A stretch of DNA of 64,000 nt from Gaiellasilicea sp963829845. GTDB taxonomy: Bacteria > Actinomycetota > Thermoleophilia > Gaiellales > Gaiellaceae. Positions 7,419 through 16,715 of the stretch are shown in pieces. Position 1 is the first letter of the stretch; the number at the start of each line of letters is the position of its first letter. Both the position numbers and the translations under genes were made by a program. Below the pieces are notes generated by a model. That model was not told where the DNA came from and did not search any database. It saw nothing but the letters and a program-made list of their open reading frames with translations. The stretch spans positions 167,579 through 231,578 of the forward strand of contig CAWHKD010000019.1 in NCBI GenBank assembly GCA_963829845.1. The letters are read 5' to 3'.

Positions 7419-8417
7419 GTGAACCGGCAGATCACACTCGCGGCGCGCCCCGAAGGCCAGCCCAAAGAGTCCGACTTCGCGCTCGTCGAGGGCGAGGTTC
7501 CGGCGGTGGGGTCGGGGGAGGTGCTCGTGCGCTCGCAGTGGCTCTCGCTCGACCCGTACATGCGTGGGCGGATGAGCACGGCGCGTTCGTACGCCAAGCC
7601 GACGGAGGTCGGCGAGCCGATGACCGGGCAGGTGGTGGGGAAGGTCGTCGAGAGCCAGGACTCACGCTTCGTGCCTGGCGACACCGTCGTCGGGCAGCTG
7701 GGCTGGCAGGACTACGCCGTCGCGCGCGGCGGCTCGCTACGCAAGCTCGATGCGGACCTGGCGCCGCCGCAGACGGCCCTGCACGTCCTCGGCGCAACCG
7801 GCCTGACGGCGTATTTCGGCCTCTTCGACGTCGGAAAGGCCAAGCCGGGCGACACCGTCGTCGTCTCTGCTGCCTCCGGCGCCGTCGGTCAGGTCGTCGG
7901 ACAGCTCGCCAAGATCGCCGGCTGCGGCCCCGTCGTCGGGCTCGCGGGCACGCCGGAGAAGGTCGCCGACCTGACCGAGCTCTACGGCTACGACGTCGGG
8001 ATCGACTACAAGCGCGACGACGTCAACGCGCGCCTGAAGGAAGCGTGCCCCAAGGGCGTCGACGTGTACTTCGACAACGTCGGCGGCGCGCTCTCGGAGA
8101 CGATCTTCCGCCGGCTCGCGCTTGGAGCGCGCGTCCCGGTCTGCGGGCAGATCTCGCAGTACAACCTCGCCGAACCCGAGCTGGCGCCTCGCAACCTCGG
8201 CTTTCTGATCGTCTTCCGTGCCCGGCTCGAGGGGTTCCTGATCTACGACTACGCCCATCGCTTTCCCGAGGGCCTGCAGCGCCTCGGCCGCTGGCTCGCC
8301 GAGGGCAAGCTCACCTATCGCGAGGACGTGACCGAGGGCCTCGAGAACGCTCCGGCGGCGTTCATCGGCATGCTCAACGGTGAAAACCGCGGCAAGACGC
8401 TCGTCAAGCTCAGCTAG
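7419..8417 (+). CDS. NADP-dependent zinc-less medium-chain reductase (CurA/LTB4DH type)
   Basis: The 332-residue protein fits the leukotriene-B4 dehydrogenase/CurA branch of medium-chain dehydrogenases. It has LDPYMRGRM in the N-terminal domain, a Rossmann motif of the AASGAVGQVVGQLAK type around residue 150, and YFDNVGG. These enzymes reduce carbon-carbon double bonds of enones with NADPH and lack the catalytic zinc ligands, which are absent here. The start is a GTG with GAAAGG upstream. The last 8 bases overlap the convergent DUF72 gene. Confidence 0.9.
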   Translation: MNRQITLAARPEGQPKESDFALVEGEVPAVGSGEVLVRSQWLSLDPYMRGRMSTARSYAKPTEVGEPMTGQVVGKVVESQDSRFVPGDTVVGQLGWQDYAVARGGSLRKLDADLAPPQTALHVLGATGLTAYFGLFDVGKAKPGDTVVVSAASGAVGQVVGQLAKIAGCGPVVGLAGTPEKVADLTELYGYDVGIDYKRDDVNARLKEACPKGVDVYFDNVGGALSETIFRRLALGARVPVCGQISQYNLAEPELAPRNLGFLIVFRARLEGFLIYDYAHRFPEGLQRLGRWLAEGKLTYREDVTEGLENAPAAFIGMLNGENRGKTLVKLS

Positions 8418-9369
8418 CCAGCAGGCGCTTCAGCATCAGCGCGTTCGCTGGAGCCTGCGCGACCTCGCCCTTGGCCGGATCGCCCGCGACCTCTTCCGGC
8501 TCGAGCCCCTCGAGGCCCGTGGCAGGCATCGCCGAGCGGCCGTTGTTGTTGAACATCGCGTAGACGGACTCCGTTTCGCCGGCGAGCTCGTGCAGCGGCT
8601 CGACCCAGTCTGCGAGCTCCTCTTCCGAGTAGAGGTAGTCGAACCGCTCGGCTGCGCTGCCGGTGCGCTTGTTCCAAGTGGCGGCGTTCCGCCCGTGGAA
8701 GCGGACGTACGCGGTCTTGCTCGTCCTGCCGACGACCGTCGGGACGAGGTTCTTCGCGTCCGTCTTCGGTGCGTCGACGATCACGTACGTCGCGCCGATC
8801 GACTCGAGGAACGCCAACGTCTGCCCGCGGTTCTCCTCGTCGAGCCAGCTTCGGTGCCGGAACTCGACGAGCGCCTCATCGCCGTCGAGCTGCTCGACAG
8901 CCCACGCGAGATAGTCGAGCGAGATCGGCTTGTAGACGACGTAGGGCGGGAACTGGAGCAGGACCCCGCCCAGCTTGCCGCGCTCGCGGAGCGGTTCCAA
9001 GGCCCGGTGGAAGCGGCGGAACACCTCCGCGCGGAGCTCCCGCGAGGGCCGGTCGACCCGGCCCCGTTCGTCGACGGGCATCACGTCGCGGAGATCTTCG
9101 GGCAGCGCGTCCAGTTTGACGGGATGGCGCGTCATCAGCCCGAACGCCTTCACGTGCATCGTGAAGTCGGCGGGTGTCCGCTCGGCCCAGTTGCCGACGA
9201 GCTCCGCGTCCGGCAGGCGGTAATAGGTGGAGTTCGCCTCCACCGTGTCGAACCGCTCGGCGTAGTGGCGGATCCGCGCTTCGCCGGAGCGGACGTTCTT
9301 CGGGTACCAGACCTTCGTCAGCGTCTCGTCCGCCCAGGAGCAGGTGCCGACGCGAACGGTTGCGCTCAT
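8410..9369 (-). CDS. DUF72 (YecE-like) protein
   Basis: This 319-residue protein starts with the family signature VRVGTCSWADETL and has the EANSTYYRLP, AERTPADFTMHVKA and VEFRHRSW segments of the TIM-barrel DUF72 family. The family's biochemical role is not established. The ATG at 9369 lies 6 bases after a TAGGAT -10 box, so the mRNA is probably leaderless. Confidence 0.9.
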   Translation of the reverse strand: MSATVRVGTCSWADETLTKVWYPKNVRSGEARIRHYAERFDTVEANSTYYRLPDAELVGNWAERTPADFTMHVKAFGLMTRHPVKLDALPEDLRDVMPVDERGRVDRPSRELRAEVFRRFHRALEPLRERGKLGGVLLQFPPYVVYKPISLDYLAWAVEQLDGDEALVEFRHRSWLDEENRGQTLAFLESIGATYVIVDAPKTDAKNLVPTVVGRTSKTAYVRFHGRNAATWNKRTGSAAERFDYLYSEEELADWVEPLHELAGETESVYAMFNNNGRSAMPATGLEGLEPEEVAGDPAKGEVAQAPANALMLKRLLAS

Positions 9370-9375
9370 CCCGCG

Positions 9376-9381
9376 ATCCTA
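9376..9381 (-). promoter_or_regulatory. -10 box of the DUF72 gene (leaderless)
   Basis: TAGGAT on the minus strand ends 6 bases before the ATG. Confidence 0.55.
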
Positions 9382-9414
9382 GACCGCGGGACGAGCGCTG
9401 CCGAGTCGGCGCAG

Positions 9415-9444
9415 GATGAGCATCCGCCGAAGCGGATGCTCATC
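9415..9444 (-). terminator. Strong hairpin with UUCG loop
   Basis: A perfect 13-bp stem (9415-9427 with 9432-9444) is closed by TTCG when read on the minus strand, a very stable tetraloop. With the next hairpin it would end the transcript of the glycosidase-like gene. Confidence 0.6.
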
Positions 9445-9460
9445 GCGCTAAGACCCTGAA

Positions 9461-9479
9461 GGGGCCGCTTTGCGGCCCC
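9461..9479 (-). terminator. GC-rich hairpin after the glycosidase-like gene
   Basis: GGGGCCGC (9461-9468) pairs with GCGGCCCC (9472-9479) around a 3-base loop, 20 bases past the stop codon. Confidence 0.6.
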
Positions 9480-9499
9480 GGGGATCAGTTCATTGTCGG

Positions 9500-10912
9500 T
9501 TACGACGCGACGATCGTCAGCTCGCGCGAGGCTGCGCCGCCGTTTGCCGTGTTCGCGTCGAGGCGTACGACGTACGTCGACTTCTTCGCCGGCTTGAAGC
9601 CTGCGAGCCGGAAGCGGGCGATCGCATCGGGACCGAGCGTCGTCGCCGGCTGGCCGCCCGCGACCTGCTTGCCGCGCAGGAAGACGCGGTAGTTGATTCC
9701 CACGGTATCGCCGAAGCGGACGTTCGCCGCCAGTTCGCGCAACGGCACCGCGACCGACGGGGAGGCGATCCCGCCGCGGACGTTGACCAGGGGGTTTCTG
9801 GCGTCCACGGACTTCGCCGCCGAGCGGAAGCGGGCGAGGGCGGGCTTCGCGGCCCCGCTCTTCGTCAGTAGGCCGCTCTGCCAGACGCTCGTCGTGTCGT
9901 CCCGGAAGATGAACCAGACGAACATGTCGACGCGCGGATCCTTCTTCGCGAGCGCGATCGCCTGGGTCGTGTACGCGGCCTGCTGGGCGCGCGAGACGCC
10001 CTTCGGCTCGCCGTCCTGCTTCGTCTCATGCCCGTATTCGGTGATCCAGATGCGGACGCCCTTGCGCTTGAACCACGTGTCGAGCGACTGCTCGAAGCGG
10101 GGCAGCGACGTCAGCGTCACGTTCGGCCACTTCACCTTCTGCGTCGGCTTCAGGTACTGCGGCGTCGGATAGGGATGATGCGCCCAAGCGGCGAACTTGA
10201 GCCGCGGGTTGGCGGCCGCGACGAGCTGGGCGAAGCGGCCGGGCGAGTGCGTGTCCGAGTTGCCGTTCAGCTTCTTGTCTCGGCCGTGCGAGGAGGTCGA
10301 GCCGATCGCGACCTGCGCGCGCGAGTTGGCGGCCTTGATCCCCGCGTAGGCGGCGGCGTACATCTTCGCGTACAGCCGCGGGCCGACCGAGCGCCCCTTG
10401 GCGTCGAACTGCGGGGAGAGGAAGAGCTGCAGGTTCGACTCGTTCCAAATCGAGTAGCGCCCGACCCACGGGTACTGGGCGTTCCGGCCGGAGTACCGCG
10501 CTGCGACGGCGCGCGAGAAGTTCTTCAGGTCGTTGACGTTCCTGGGCACGACGTTCGGCTTCTTGCCGCCGTTCGCCCACTTGGGCGTGCCCCAGATCGT
10601 GATCACCACTTCGAGACCGCGCTGCTGCGCGTTGCGGACGAGCTCGTCGATGTCGGAGAAACGGTACGCCGGGTCGAACGGGTTTGCCGCGTTCGCGGGC
10701 CGGGTCGGCGCGGTCTTCGACCAGTCGACCAGCGTGCGCACGATCGTGGCGTTGGCGCTGCGCGCCTGGGCGAGCACCTCGGTCCGGTTCGGGTTCCAGC
10801 GGAAGGCGACGTCGTCGTGGAAACCGACATACATCCGCGGCGCCGAGCTTGCGACCGCCGGTGAAAGCAGTGCTGCAAGGGCCGCGACGAGGCAGAGCTG
10901 CGTCACTCGTCT
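9500..10912 (-). CDS. Secreted clan GH-A glycosidase-like protein
   Basis: The 470-residue exported protein has a signal peptide (RRVTQLCLVAALAALLSPAVA), then a probable TIM-barrel of the GH-A clan. A YSIWNESNL segment fits the acid/base Asn-Glu pair, and RIWITEYGHE fits the nucleophile strand, with Glu in TEYG. The C-terminal 100 residues look like a beta-sandwich (VNYRVFLRGKQVAGG-type). Similarity is to GH39/GH5-like proteins; the substrate is unknown. Start choice: AAGGAG is 6 bases before the GTG at 10912, but directly abuts the ATG at 10918, so the GTG is preferred. A TTG at 10948 has no support. Confidence 0.75.
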   Translation of the reverse strand, partial: RRVTQLCLVAALAALLSPAVASSAPRMYVGFHDDVAFRWNPNRTEVLAQARSANATIVRTLVDWSKTAPTRPANAANPFDPAYRFSDIDELVRNAQQRGLEVVITIWGTPKWANGGKKPNVVPRNVNDLKNFSRAVAARYSGRNAQYPWVGRYSIWNESNLQLFLSPQFDAKGRSVGPRLYAKMYAAAYAGIKAANSRAQVAIGSTSSHGRDKKLNGNSDTHSPGRFAQLVAAANPRLKFAAWAHHPYPTPQYLKPTQKVKWPNVTLTSLPRFEQSLDTWFKRKGVRIWITEYGHETKQDGEPKGVSRAQQAAYTTQAIALAKKDPRVDMFVWFIFRDDTTSVWQSGLLTKSGAAKPALARFRSAAKSVDARNPLVNVRGGIASPSVAVPLRELAANVRFGDTVGINYRVFLRGKQVAGGQPATTLGPDAIARFRLAGFKPAKKSTYVVRLDANTANGGAASRELTIVAS

Positions 10913-11007
10913 CACGGGCATCTCCTTTGCAAATGATATGGAGCGCAAAAGGGTAGCGACCTCGTGTGAGGACGGTGTTAGTTCCGTTTTCGGCTTGTTC
11001 GAGCCGT

Positions 11008-12048
11008 TCAGGCAGCCGTGCGGAGCGCTTCTATCTCGCGTGAGACGGCGAGCCGCTCGAGTGCCGTCGCCTCGATCTGGCGGACCCGCTCACGCGTGAT
11101 CCCGAGCCGCCGCCCGATCTCCTCCAGGGACTGCGGCTCCTCGACGCCGAGGCCGTAGCGGAGGCCGAGCACCGTTTGCTCCCGCTCCGGCAGGCTCTCG
11201 AGGGCCTTGTGCAGCGTCGATTCGGTGAGGCTGACCTCGACCTCCTCCTCGACCCCGCCCGCGGCAACGCCGACGAGGTCGCCGATCGAGGCGTCGTTGT
11301 CGTCGCCGATCGGCTTGTCGAGGCTCGTCACCGCACGGGCGGCCTCGCGCACCTCCTTCAGGTGCTTGAGCGAGATCCTCGAGGCTGCGGAGACCTCATC
11401 GTCGGTCGGCGGACGTCCGAGCTTGGCCATCAGCTCGCGCTCGGCGCGCCCGATCTTCTGCTCGCGGTCGGCGATGTGGACGGGGATCCGGATCGTCCGC
11501 GACTTGTTCGCGACGCCACGCTGGACCGCCTGCCGGATCCACCAGGTCGCATACGTCGAAAACTTGTACCCGCGCCTCCAGTCGAACTTCTCGACAGCGC
11601 GGATCAGCCCGATCACGCCTTCCTGGATCAGGTCGAGGAGCGAGAGCCCGTGACCCTGATACTTCTTCGCGATCGAAACGACGAGGCGGAGGTTCGAGTT
11701 GATCATCCTGTTCTTCGCGTCGATGTCGCCGCGCTCGATCCGCTTCGCCAGCTCGACCTCCTCGGCGGCGGTCAGGAGCGCGTAACGTCCGGCCTCGTTG
11801 AGGAAGAGCTGCAACGAGTCGGTGGTCGCCGCTGCGAGGTCGCCGTTGACGTAGGTCGCGTCCCCGGCCGTCGCGCGCCCGCAGTCGTCCGAGAGGCTGA
11901 TCCCGCGCTCGTCGAGTTCCTGGTAGAGGCTCTCGAGCTCCTCGTCCTCGAGCTCGAGATCCTGGATCGCGGCGCTGAACTCGGAGAGGTTGAGGCACCC
12001 GGCCTCCTCGCCGGCGTCAAGCATCGGTGCGAGCGTCTCGCGACTCAT
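11008..12048 (-). CDS. RNA polymerase sigma-70 factor, RpoD/SigA-like
   Basis: The 346-residue sigma factor has a short region 1.1-like N-terminus (acidic helices ending DDCG), region 1.2 (SLQLFLNEAGRYALL), region 2 (NLRLVVSIAKKYQG, DLIQEGVIGLIRAVEKFDW, and the YKFSTYATWWIRQA region for -10 recognition), region 3, and region 4 with EEIGRRLGITRERVRQIE. Complete regions 1.2-4.2 mark it as a group 1 or 2 factor. Whether it is the principal sigma cannot be decided from one window. The ATG at 12048 is preferred to 12102 because AAGGAGAG lies just upstream. A TATGGT -10 box at 12081-12076 fits its promoter. Confidence 0.93.
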   Translation of the reverse strand: MSRETLAPMLDAGEEAGCLNLSEFSAAIQDLELEDEELESLYQELDERGISLSDDCGRATAGDATYVNGDLAAATTDSLQLFLNEAGRYALLTAAEEVELAKRIERGDIDAKNRMINSNLRLVVSIAKKYQGHGLSLLDLIQEGVIGLIRAVEKFDWRRGYKFSTYATWWIRQAVQRGVANKSRTIRIPVHIADREQKIGRAERELMAKLGRPPTDDEVSAASRISLKHLKEVREAARAVTSLDKPIGDDNDASIGDLVGVAAGGVEEEVEVSLTESTLHKALESLPEREQTVLGLRYGLGVEEPQSLEEIGRRLGITRERVRQIEATALERLAVSREIEALRTAA

Positions 12049-12212
12049 CTCTCTCCTTTTCCCCGCGTCGCGGTCACCATAACCCCTGTCCGAAGTGGAC
12101 ATCTAGCGTCGACGCGTGCCGGTTGCGATCGTGACGAAGATGACACGCTCTCGTTTCCCACTCGTTCGAGACACGCCCCTAGCGTGGATTGTGTCGAAGA
12201 GGAGGTTGGGAG

Positions 12213-12692
12213 ATGCGAAAGCTGTCAGTGCGGGCCGGGTTCGCGCTTCTGGCGGCGCTCGCCTCGCTGGCGGGTGTCGGCGGAGCTCAGGCCCACAGCC
12301 TGATCAACTCGGGGAACGTCTACGACAACGGAAGCCAGTGCGTCTACAACTGGACCGCCCAGGCTCACTCGTACAACTCCGTCCTCGTCCGTTCCCTGAC
12401 GAACACGCCTCCGTTCTCCTTCCCGGTCGCGAACTGCACGTACACCAACTCGAAGCCGAATGGGTACCTGGCCGGGCGCTGGGAGTCGTGGAAGTGGGGC
12501 CCGAACGTGGGGGCGTGGCTGGTCTGCGGGACGCAAGGCTGGAATTACGGGGGTGGGAACGAGCTCCAGGTCGGCCGGTCCACGACCGGCTGTGGCGGCG
12601 GCTACTACCTGCTCCAGGGTGGGGCCTTCGTCTACAACGGCGGCTGGGTGGGCGGGTGGCTGACCACCGACTACGAGTGGCTCTGGTCGTGA
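12213..12692 (+). CDS. Secreted Trp/Tyr/Gly-rich protein of unknown function
   Basis: The 159-residue protein has a clear signal peptide (RKLSVRAGFALLAALASLAGVGGAQA, cleavage before HS). The mature part is rich in Trp, Tyr, Asn and Gly, with four cysteines (CVYNW, CTYTN, VCGTQ, GCGGG) that could form two disulfides. No known domain is recognised. The ATG at 12213 follows GGAGG at 7-bp spacing; the in-frame codon at 12189 is upstream of the ribosome site. It is probably cotranscribed with the next gene. Confidence 0.75.
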   Translation: MRKLSVRAGFALLAALASLAGVGGAQAHSLINSGNVYDNGSQCVYNWTAQAHSYNSVLVRSLTNTPPFSFPVANCTYTNSKPNGYLAGRWESWKWGPNVGAWLVCGTQGWNYGGGNELQVGRSTTGCGGGYYLLQGGAFVYNGGWVGGWLTTDYEWLWS

Positions 12693-12705
12693 AGGGGGTG
12701 ACGGA

Positions 12706-13059
12706 ATGAGAGAGCGACTGCTCCTGCTCGGGATCGCGGCGCTGCTGGCCGCTGTGTTGGGCGTCGGCTACGCAGCGTCGGTCGGCAATGAGAGGCCGAC
12801 ACATCTGCCCAGCTTGTCCGCCGAGGAGGTCTACGTGGCCGGGCCGGATGGCGAGGCGCTGAAGTGCAACGGAAAGCTGGCCAAGGTGAACCGGTCGACG
12901 CTTGGCGGCCGGATCCCGCCGCTGACGCCGGATCAGGCTGCGCAGCAGAGCGTACTCGTGCGCCCACGGGTGAAGGTCGCCCGCTGCGAGAAGGGTGCGA
13001 AGGGGAACGAGACGGGCCGAGTCGTCTTCGTCGACGACCCCGGGGCGGGCACGCCATAA
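12706..13059 (+). CDS. Small exported hypothetical protein
   Basis: The 117-residue protein has an N-terminal hydrophobic segment (LLLLGIAALLAAVLGVGYAAS) that is either a signal peptide or a membrane anchor, then an extracytoplasmic part with two cysteines (KCNGK, RCEKG). It starts 13 bases after the preceding secreted protein, so the two probably form a unit. No family is recognised. Confidence 0.65.
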   Translation: MRERLLLLGIAALLAAVLGVGYAASVGNERPTHLPSLSAEEVYVAGPDGEALKCNGKLAKVNRSTLGGRIPPLTPDQAAQQSVLVRPRVKVARCEKGAKGNETGRVVFVDDPGAGTP

Positions 13060-13107
13060 CGGGTGGGTCGAGGGGTGGGCGCTTGGGTAATTGCGCTCAC
13101 CCCTCGT

Positions 13108-13113
13108 TACACT
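13108..13113 (+). promoter_or_regulatory. -10 box of the gene at 13120 (leaderless)
   Basis: TACACT ends 6 bases before the GTG at 13120. Confidence 0.5.
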
Positions 13114-13119
13114 CTCGGC

Positions 13120-13386
13120 GTGATCTGGGAGCTCGTGTTCATGCTCGTGATCCTGAAGATCCCGGTCGTCTATCTCTGCTGGGTGGTCTGGTGGGCGGTC
13201 CGAGCCGAGCCGGAGCCGCTCGAGGGCGCCGGACGCCTGGCGCCGGTCCTCCCCCGGCAGCCGGACTGCGACTGGCGCCGGCAGCGGCTCGAAAGGAGCC
13301 GCCGCGGCCGTCCCGGGCCGCGCGGTGGTGGACGCGCACGCCCGCCGGAACGCATCCTCCACGCTCGCGGTAGGCTGGCGCGATGA
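13120..13386 (+). CDS. Small membrane protein with basic Arg-rich tail
   Basis: The 88-residue protein has one membrane helix (ELVFMLVILKIPVVYLCWVVWWAV), then a short acidic stretch and an Arg/Gly/Pro-rich basic tail. The GTG at 13120 is chosen over an in-frame start at 13063 because a TACACT -10 box lies 6 bases before it. The function is unknown. It overlaps the next gene by 4 bases (ATGA). Confidence 0.6.
   Translation: MIWELVFMLVILKIPVVYLCWVVWWAVRAEPEPLEGAGRLAPVLPRQPDCDWRRQRLERSRRGRPGPRGGGRARPPERILHARGRLAR
13371..13376 (+). promoter_or_regulatory. -10 box of the gene at 13383
   Basis: TAGGCT ends 6 bases before the ATG at 13383, inside the end of the previous gene. Confidence 0.45.
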
Positions 13387-13652
13387 GCTCGTACGAGAGC
13401 AGCGACGCGCACCGCTGGTCGACCGCCGACACCGTCGCGGGCTTTCTGGCGACGCTGTCGATCTTCGCGAGCGCGATCGGCCTGGTCTGGCACCCGATGC
13501 GGCTCGTCCCTGCCGCAATCCTGATCGCCCTGATCGCGGCCCGGATGTCGGCGCGCAACGAGCGCGTCGCCTTCATCGCCGTGATCGCCGGCGTGGTCTG
13601 CTGGACGGTCGGGATGGCGATCGCGGTCGTCACCGAGAACCCGCTCTACTGA
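13383..13652 (+). CDS. Small multi-helix membrane protein
   Basis: The 89-residue protein is predicted to have two or three membrane helices (TVAGFLATLSIFASAIGLVW; LVPAAILIALIAARM; VAFIAVIAGVVCWTVGMAIAV). No family is assigned. It ends 2 bases before the 2-oxoglutarate dehydrogenase gene, so the two are likely cotranscribed. It also overlaps the preceding gene by 4 bases. Confidence 0.7.
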   Translation: MSSYESSDAHRWSTADTVAGFLATLSIFASAIGLVWHPMRLVPAAILIALIAARMSARNERVAFIAVIAGVVCWTVGMAIAVVTENPLY

Positions 13653-13654
13653 GC

Positions 13655-16502
13655 ATGAGCGGGCACGACGTCGACGGGCCGAACGCCGGATATGCGCGGC
13701 TGCTGCTCGAGGACTACCTCGAGGACCCGCACGCGGTGCCGCCCGAGTGGCGGGAGCTGTTCGAGAGTGGCGACAGCGATCTCGTCGCGTCGCACCCGGG
13801 ACTGCTGCGGCTGCTCGAGAAGCTCGAGCGCGACGACGGCGCCAACGGCCAGCCGCAGATCGCGGCCCCGGCAGCGCCCGCTCCCGCCGCAGAGGAGCCT
13901 GCGTCGACCGGGATCGACGAGACGCTGCTCGGCGCCGTCGCCGCCGCGATGGCTCTCGTCAAGGCGCATCGGATGCACGGCCACCTCGCCGCCCGGCTCG
14001 ATCCGCTCGGCTCGGAGCCGCTCGGCGACCCTGCGCTCGACGAGACGAGGCTGATCCCGGCGCTGACGCCCGAGCTGCAGGAGCGCATTCCCGCAACGCT
14101 GCTCCGCGTCCATGTCCCCGGCGAGACGCTGAGGGAGGCGCTGCCGAATCTCCGCGAGGTCTACAGCGGCACGATGGCATACGAGATCGAGCATCTCTCC
14201 GACCACGCGGAGCGCGTGTGGCTGCGGCAGGCGATCGAGTCGAGCCGCTACCGCCAACCGCTCGCCCGCGAGGAGCGAGTCGGCCTGCTCGAGTCGCTCG
14301 CACGGGCTGAAGGGCTCGAGCAGTACCTGCGCCGCGCCTTCCTCGGCCAGAAGCAGTTCTCGCTCGAAGGGCTCGACGCGATGATGCCGATGCTCGACGA
14401 GTCGATCGAGCTCGCCGCAGATGCAGGCGCGCACGAGGTCGTGATCGGGATGGCGCATCGCGGGCGCTTGAACGTGCTCGTCCACACGGTCGGCCGCTCC
14501 CACGAGTCGATCCTGCGCGAGTTCGAGGGTGAGCGGACGATCGACGCGGTTGTCGTCAACGACGAGGGCGGCACCGGTGATGTCAAGTACCACCTCTCCG
14601 CGACCGGAACCCGCAAGACCGCGTCGGGCGAAGTGACGATCACGCTCGCTCCGAACCCGAGCCACCTCGAGGCGGTCGATCCTGTCGTCGAGGGGTGGAC
14701 GCGCGCCGAGCAGACCGACCGCTCCGCCGGCGCCGCTATCCACGATCCGTCCGTCGCCTTGCCGATCCTGATCCACGGTGACGCCTCCTTTGCGGGTCAG
14801 GGGATCGTCGCCGAGACGCTCAATCTCTCCAGCCTCGACGGCTACACGACGGGCGGCACGCTGCACCTGATCGCGAACAACCAGGTTGGCTTCACGACCG
14901 AACCCGAACGAGGGCCGCTCGACGCGCTACTCGAGTGACCTGGCGAAGGGGTTCGACATCCCGATCATCCACGTGAACGCGAACGATCCCGAAGCGGCGA
15001 TCGCGGCGGTGCGCCTGGCGCTCGCCTATCGGCAGGAGTTTGGTCACGACATCGTCGTCGACCTGGTCGGCTACCGCCGCTTCGGCCACAACGAGCAGGA
15101 CGAGGCCGCGTACACGCAGCCGCTGATGGTGGCTCAGATCGCGGCTCAGTCGACGGTCGGCCAGCTCTACGCCGCTCGGCTCGTCGCCGACGGCGTGCTC
15201 TCCGAAGACGAGGCGAAGGCGCTCTTCGAGGCAACCCAGCAGGAATTGCGCGCCGCGCACGATCGGTTGAAGGCGTCGATCGCCGAGCCGCGCCCGGCGA
15301 AGGAGGGCGGCATCCCGGCCGACACCGGCGGAGCGGTCGTCACTGCCGTCCCGGCCGACCGTTTGCGGGCGCTGAACGACCAGCTGCTCCAGCTGCCGGA
15401 CGGGTTCGAGGGGAACGAGAAGCTGCTGAAGCAGCTCGAACGGCGGCGCGAGCGGATCGACGAGGGCGGGATCGACTGGGGGCAGGCCGAGGCGCTCGCC
15501 TTCGCCAGCCTGCTCGTCGAGGGAATCCCGATTCGCGTCTCCGGCCAGGACACTGAGCGCGGCACGTTCTCCCACCGCCACGCCGTCCTGCACGACCAGC
15601 GCACCGGCGAGACGCACGCACCGATCCAGGTGCTTCCCGACGCCAACGCCTCGTTCGAGATCTACAACTCGCCGCTCTCGGAGTACGCCTGCCTCGGCTT
15701 CGAGTACGGCTATGCCGTCGCCGCTCCGGACGCCCTCGTCCTCTGGGAGGCGCAGTACGGCGATTTCGTCAACGGCGCGCAGATCGTGATCGACCAGTTC
15801 CTGGTCGCCGGGCTCTCGAAATGGGGCCAGACCTCACGCTTGACGCTGCTGCTCCCGCACGGCTACGAAGGCAACGGTCCCGAGCACTCGAGCGCCAAGC
15901 TGGAGCGCTTCCTCCAGCTTGCCGCCCAGGAGAACATCCGCGTTGCCAACGTGACGACCGCGGCCCAGTACTTCCATCTCCTCCGCCGCCAGGCGCTCGA
16001 CGCGACAGCGCGCCCGCTCGTCGTGATGACGCCGAAGGGGCTGCTGCGCCTGAAGCAGGCGGCTTCGTCGCTCGCCGACCTCTCCGAAGGCCGCTTCGAG
16101 CCCGTGCTGGACGACCCCCGTGCCGACCAAAACGCGGCGACGAGACTGGTGCTCACCTCGGGCAAGCTGTACTACGACATCGAGGGCCATGAGGAGCGCG
16201 GCCATGCAGGGTCGGTTGCCGTCGCCCGGATCGAGCAGCTCTATCCCTTCCCGGTTGAGGCCGCGGCCGCGCTGACGGCCTCATATCCGCACCTCCGTGA
16301 GCTCATCTGGGCACAGGAGGAGCCGCAGAACATGGGCGCCTGGCGCACGATCCGACACCGGCTCGAAGCGGCGGCTCCCGACGGTGTGCACGTCACGTAC
16401 GCGGGCCGGCCCTGGCGCGCGAGCCCTAGCGAGGGCTACCCGACCGCGCACCGCGTCGAGCAGGATCGGATCGTCCGCGAGGCCCTCGGCCGAACCGCGT
16501 AG
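13655..16502 (+). CDS. sucA: 2-oxoglutarate dehydrogenase E1 component, split by a +1 frameshift
   Basis: E1 of the 2-oxoglutarate dehydrogenase complex decarboxylates 2-oxoglutarate with thiamine diphosphate in the TCA cycle. The first frame (13655-14938) has the E1 N-terminal motif (GYARLLLEDYLEDP), the AHRGRLNVL motif near residue 269 and NNQVGFTT. The second frame continues with EGRSTRYSSDLAKGFD and runs to a normal C-terminus at 16502. Removing one C from CCC at 14903-14905 restores a continuous protein of 948 residues reading TTEPNEGRSTR. No E2-like acyltransferase domain is fused at the N-terminus, unlike mycobacterial Kgd. The break is a mutation, an assembly error, or less likely +1 recoding at a CCC codon. 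Confidence 0.9.
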
Positions 16503-16506
16503 CCGC

Positions 16507-16683
16507 TTAGGCCTTGGGCTTGCGACGAGCGGCCAGAACAGCCGCCGCCATCCTCAGCCCGTGGGTGCGTGCGGCCAGCGCCACCTGTCGGCGCTGCGCT
16601 GGCGGCAGCCGGCGCCAAAGGTAAAACGCGCCATAGGCGAGGCCGATCGGGCTGGTAGGGCGGATGCGAGGCACGTCGGGCAT
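16507..16683 (-). CDS. Small basic hypothetical protein
   Basis: The 58-residue Arg/Ala-rich protein (MPDVPRIRPTSPIGLAYGAF...) is convergent with sucA and 4 bases from its end. The ATG at 16683 is chosen because the longer frame to 16791 is coding for the neighbour in another frame. There is no clear ribosome site. The GLAYGAFYLWRRLPPAQRRQ segment looks like an amphipathic or membrane-associated helix. No family is known. Confidence 0.45.
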   Translation of the reverse strand: MPDVPRIRPTSPIGLAYGAFYLWRRLPPAQRRQVALAARTHGLRMAAAVLAARRKPKA

Positions 16684-16715
16684 GTTCGCACATGCGCTCG
16701 TCGAGCCGCGCCTTT

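Noticed and set aside
12087..12101. TGTCC-GAAGT-GGACA inverted repeat upstream of the sigma factor gene, similar to the TetR operators
   Set aside because: The half-site order and spacing differ from GACA-N4-TGTC, and a five-base arm is expected by chance at this GC content.
14886..14938. Reading the E1 break as a true gene fission into two proteins
   Set aside because: The second half lacks its own promoter or ribosome site, and the break falls inside a conserved motif, so a single-base indel explains it better.
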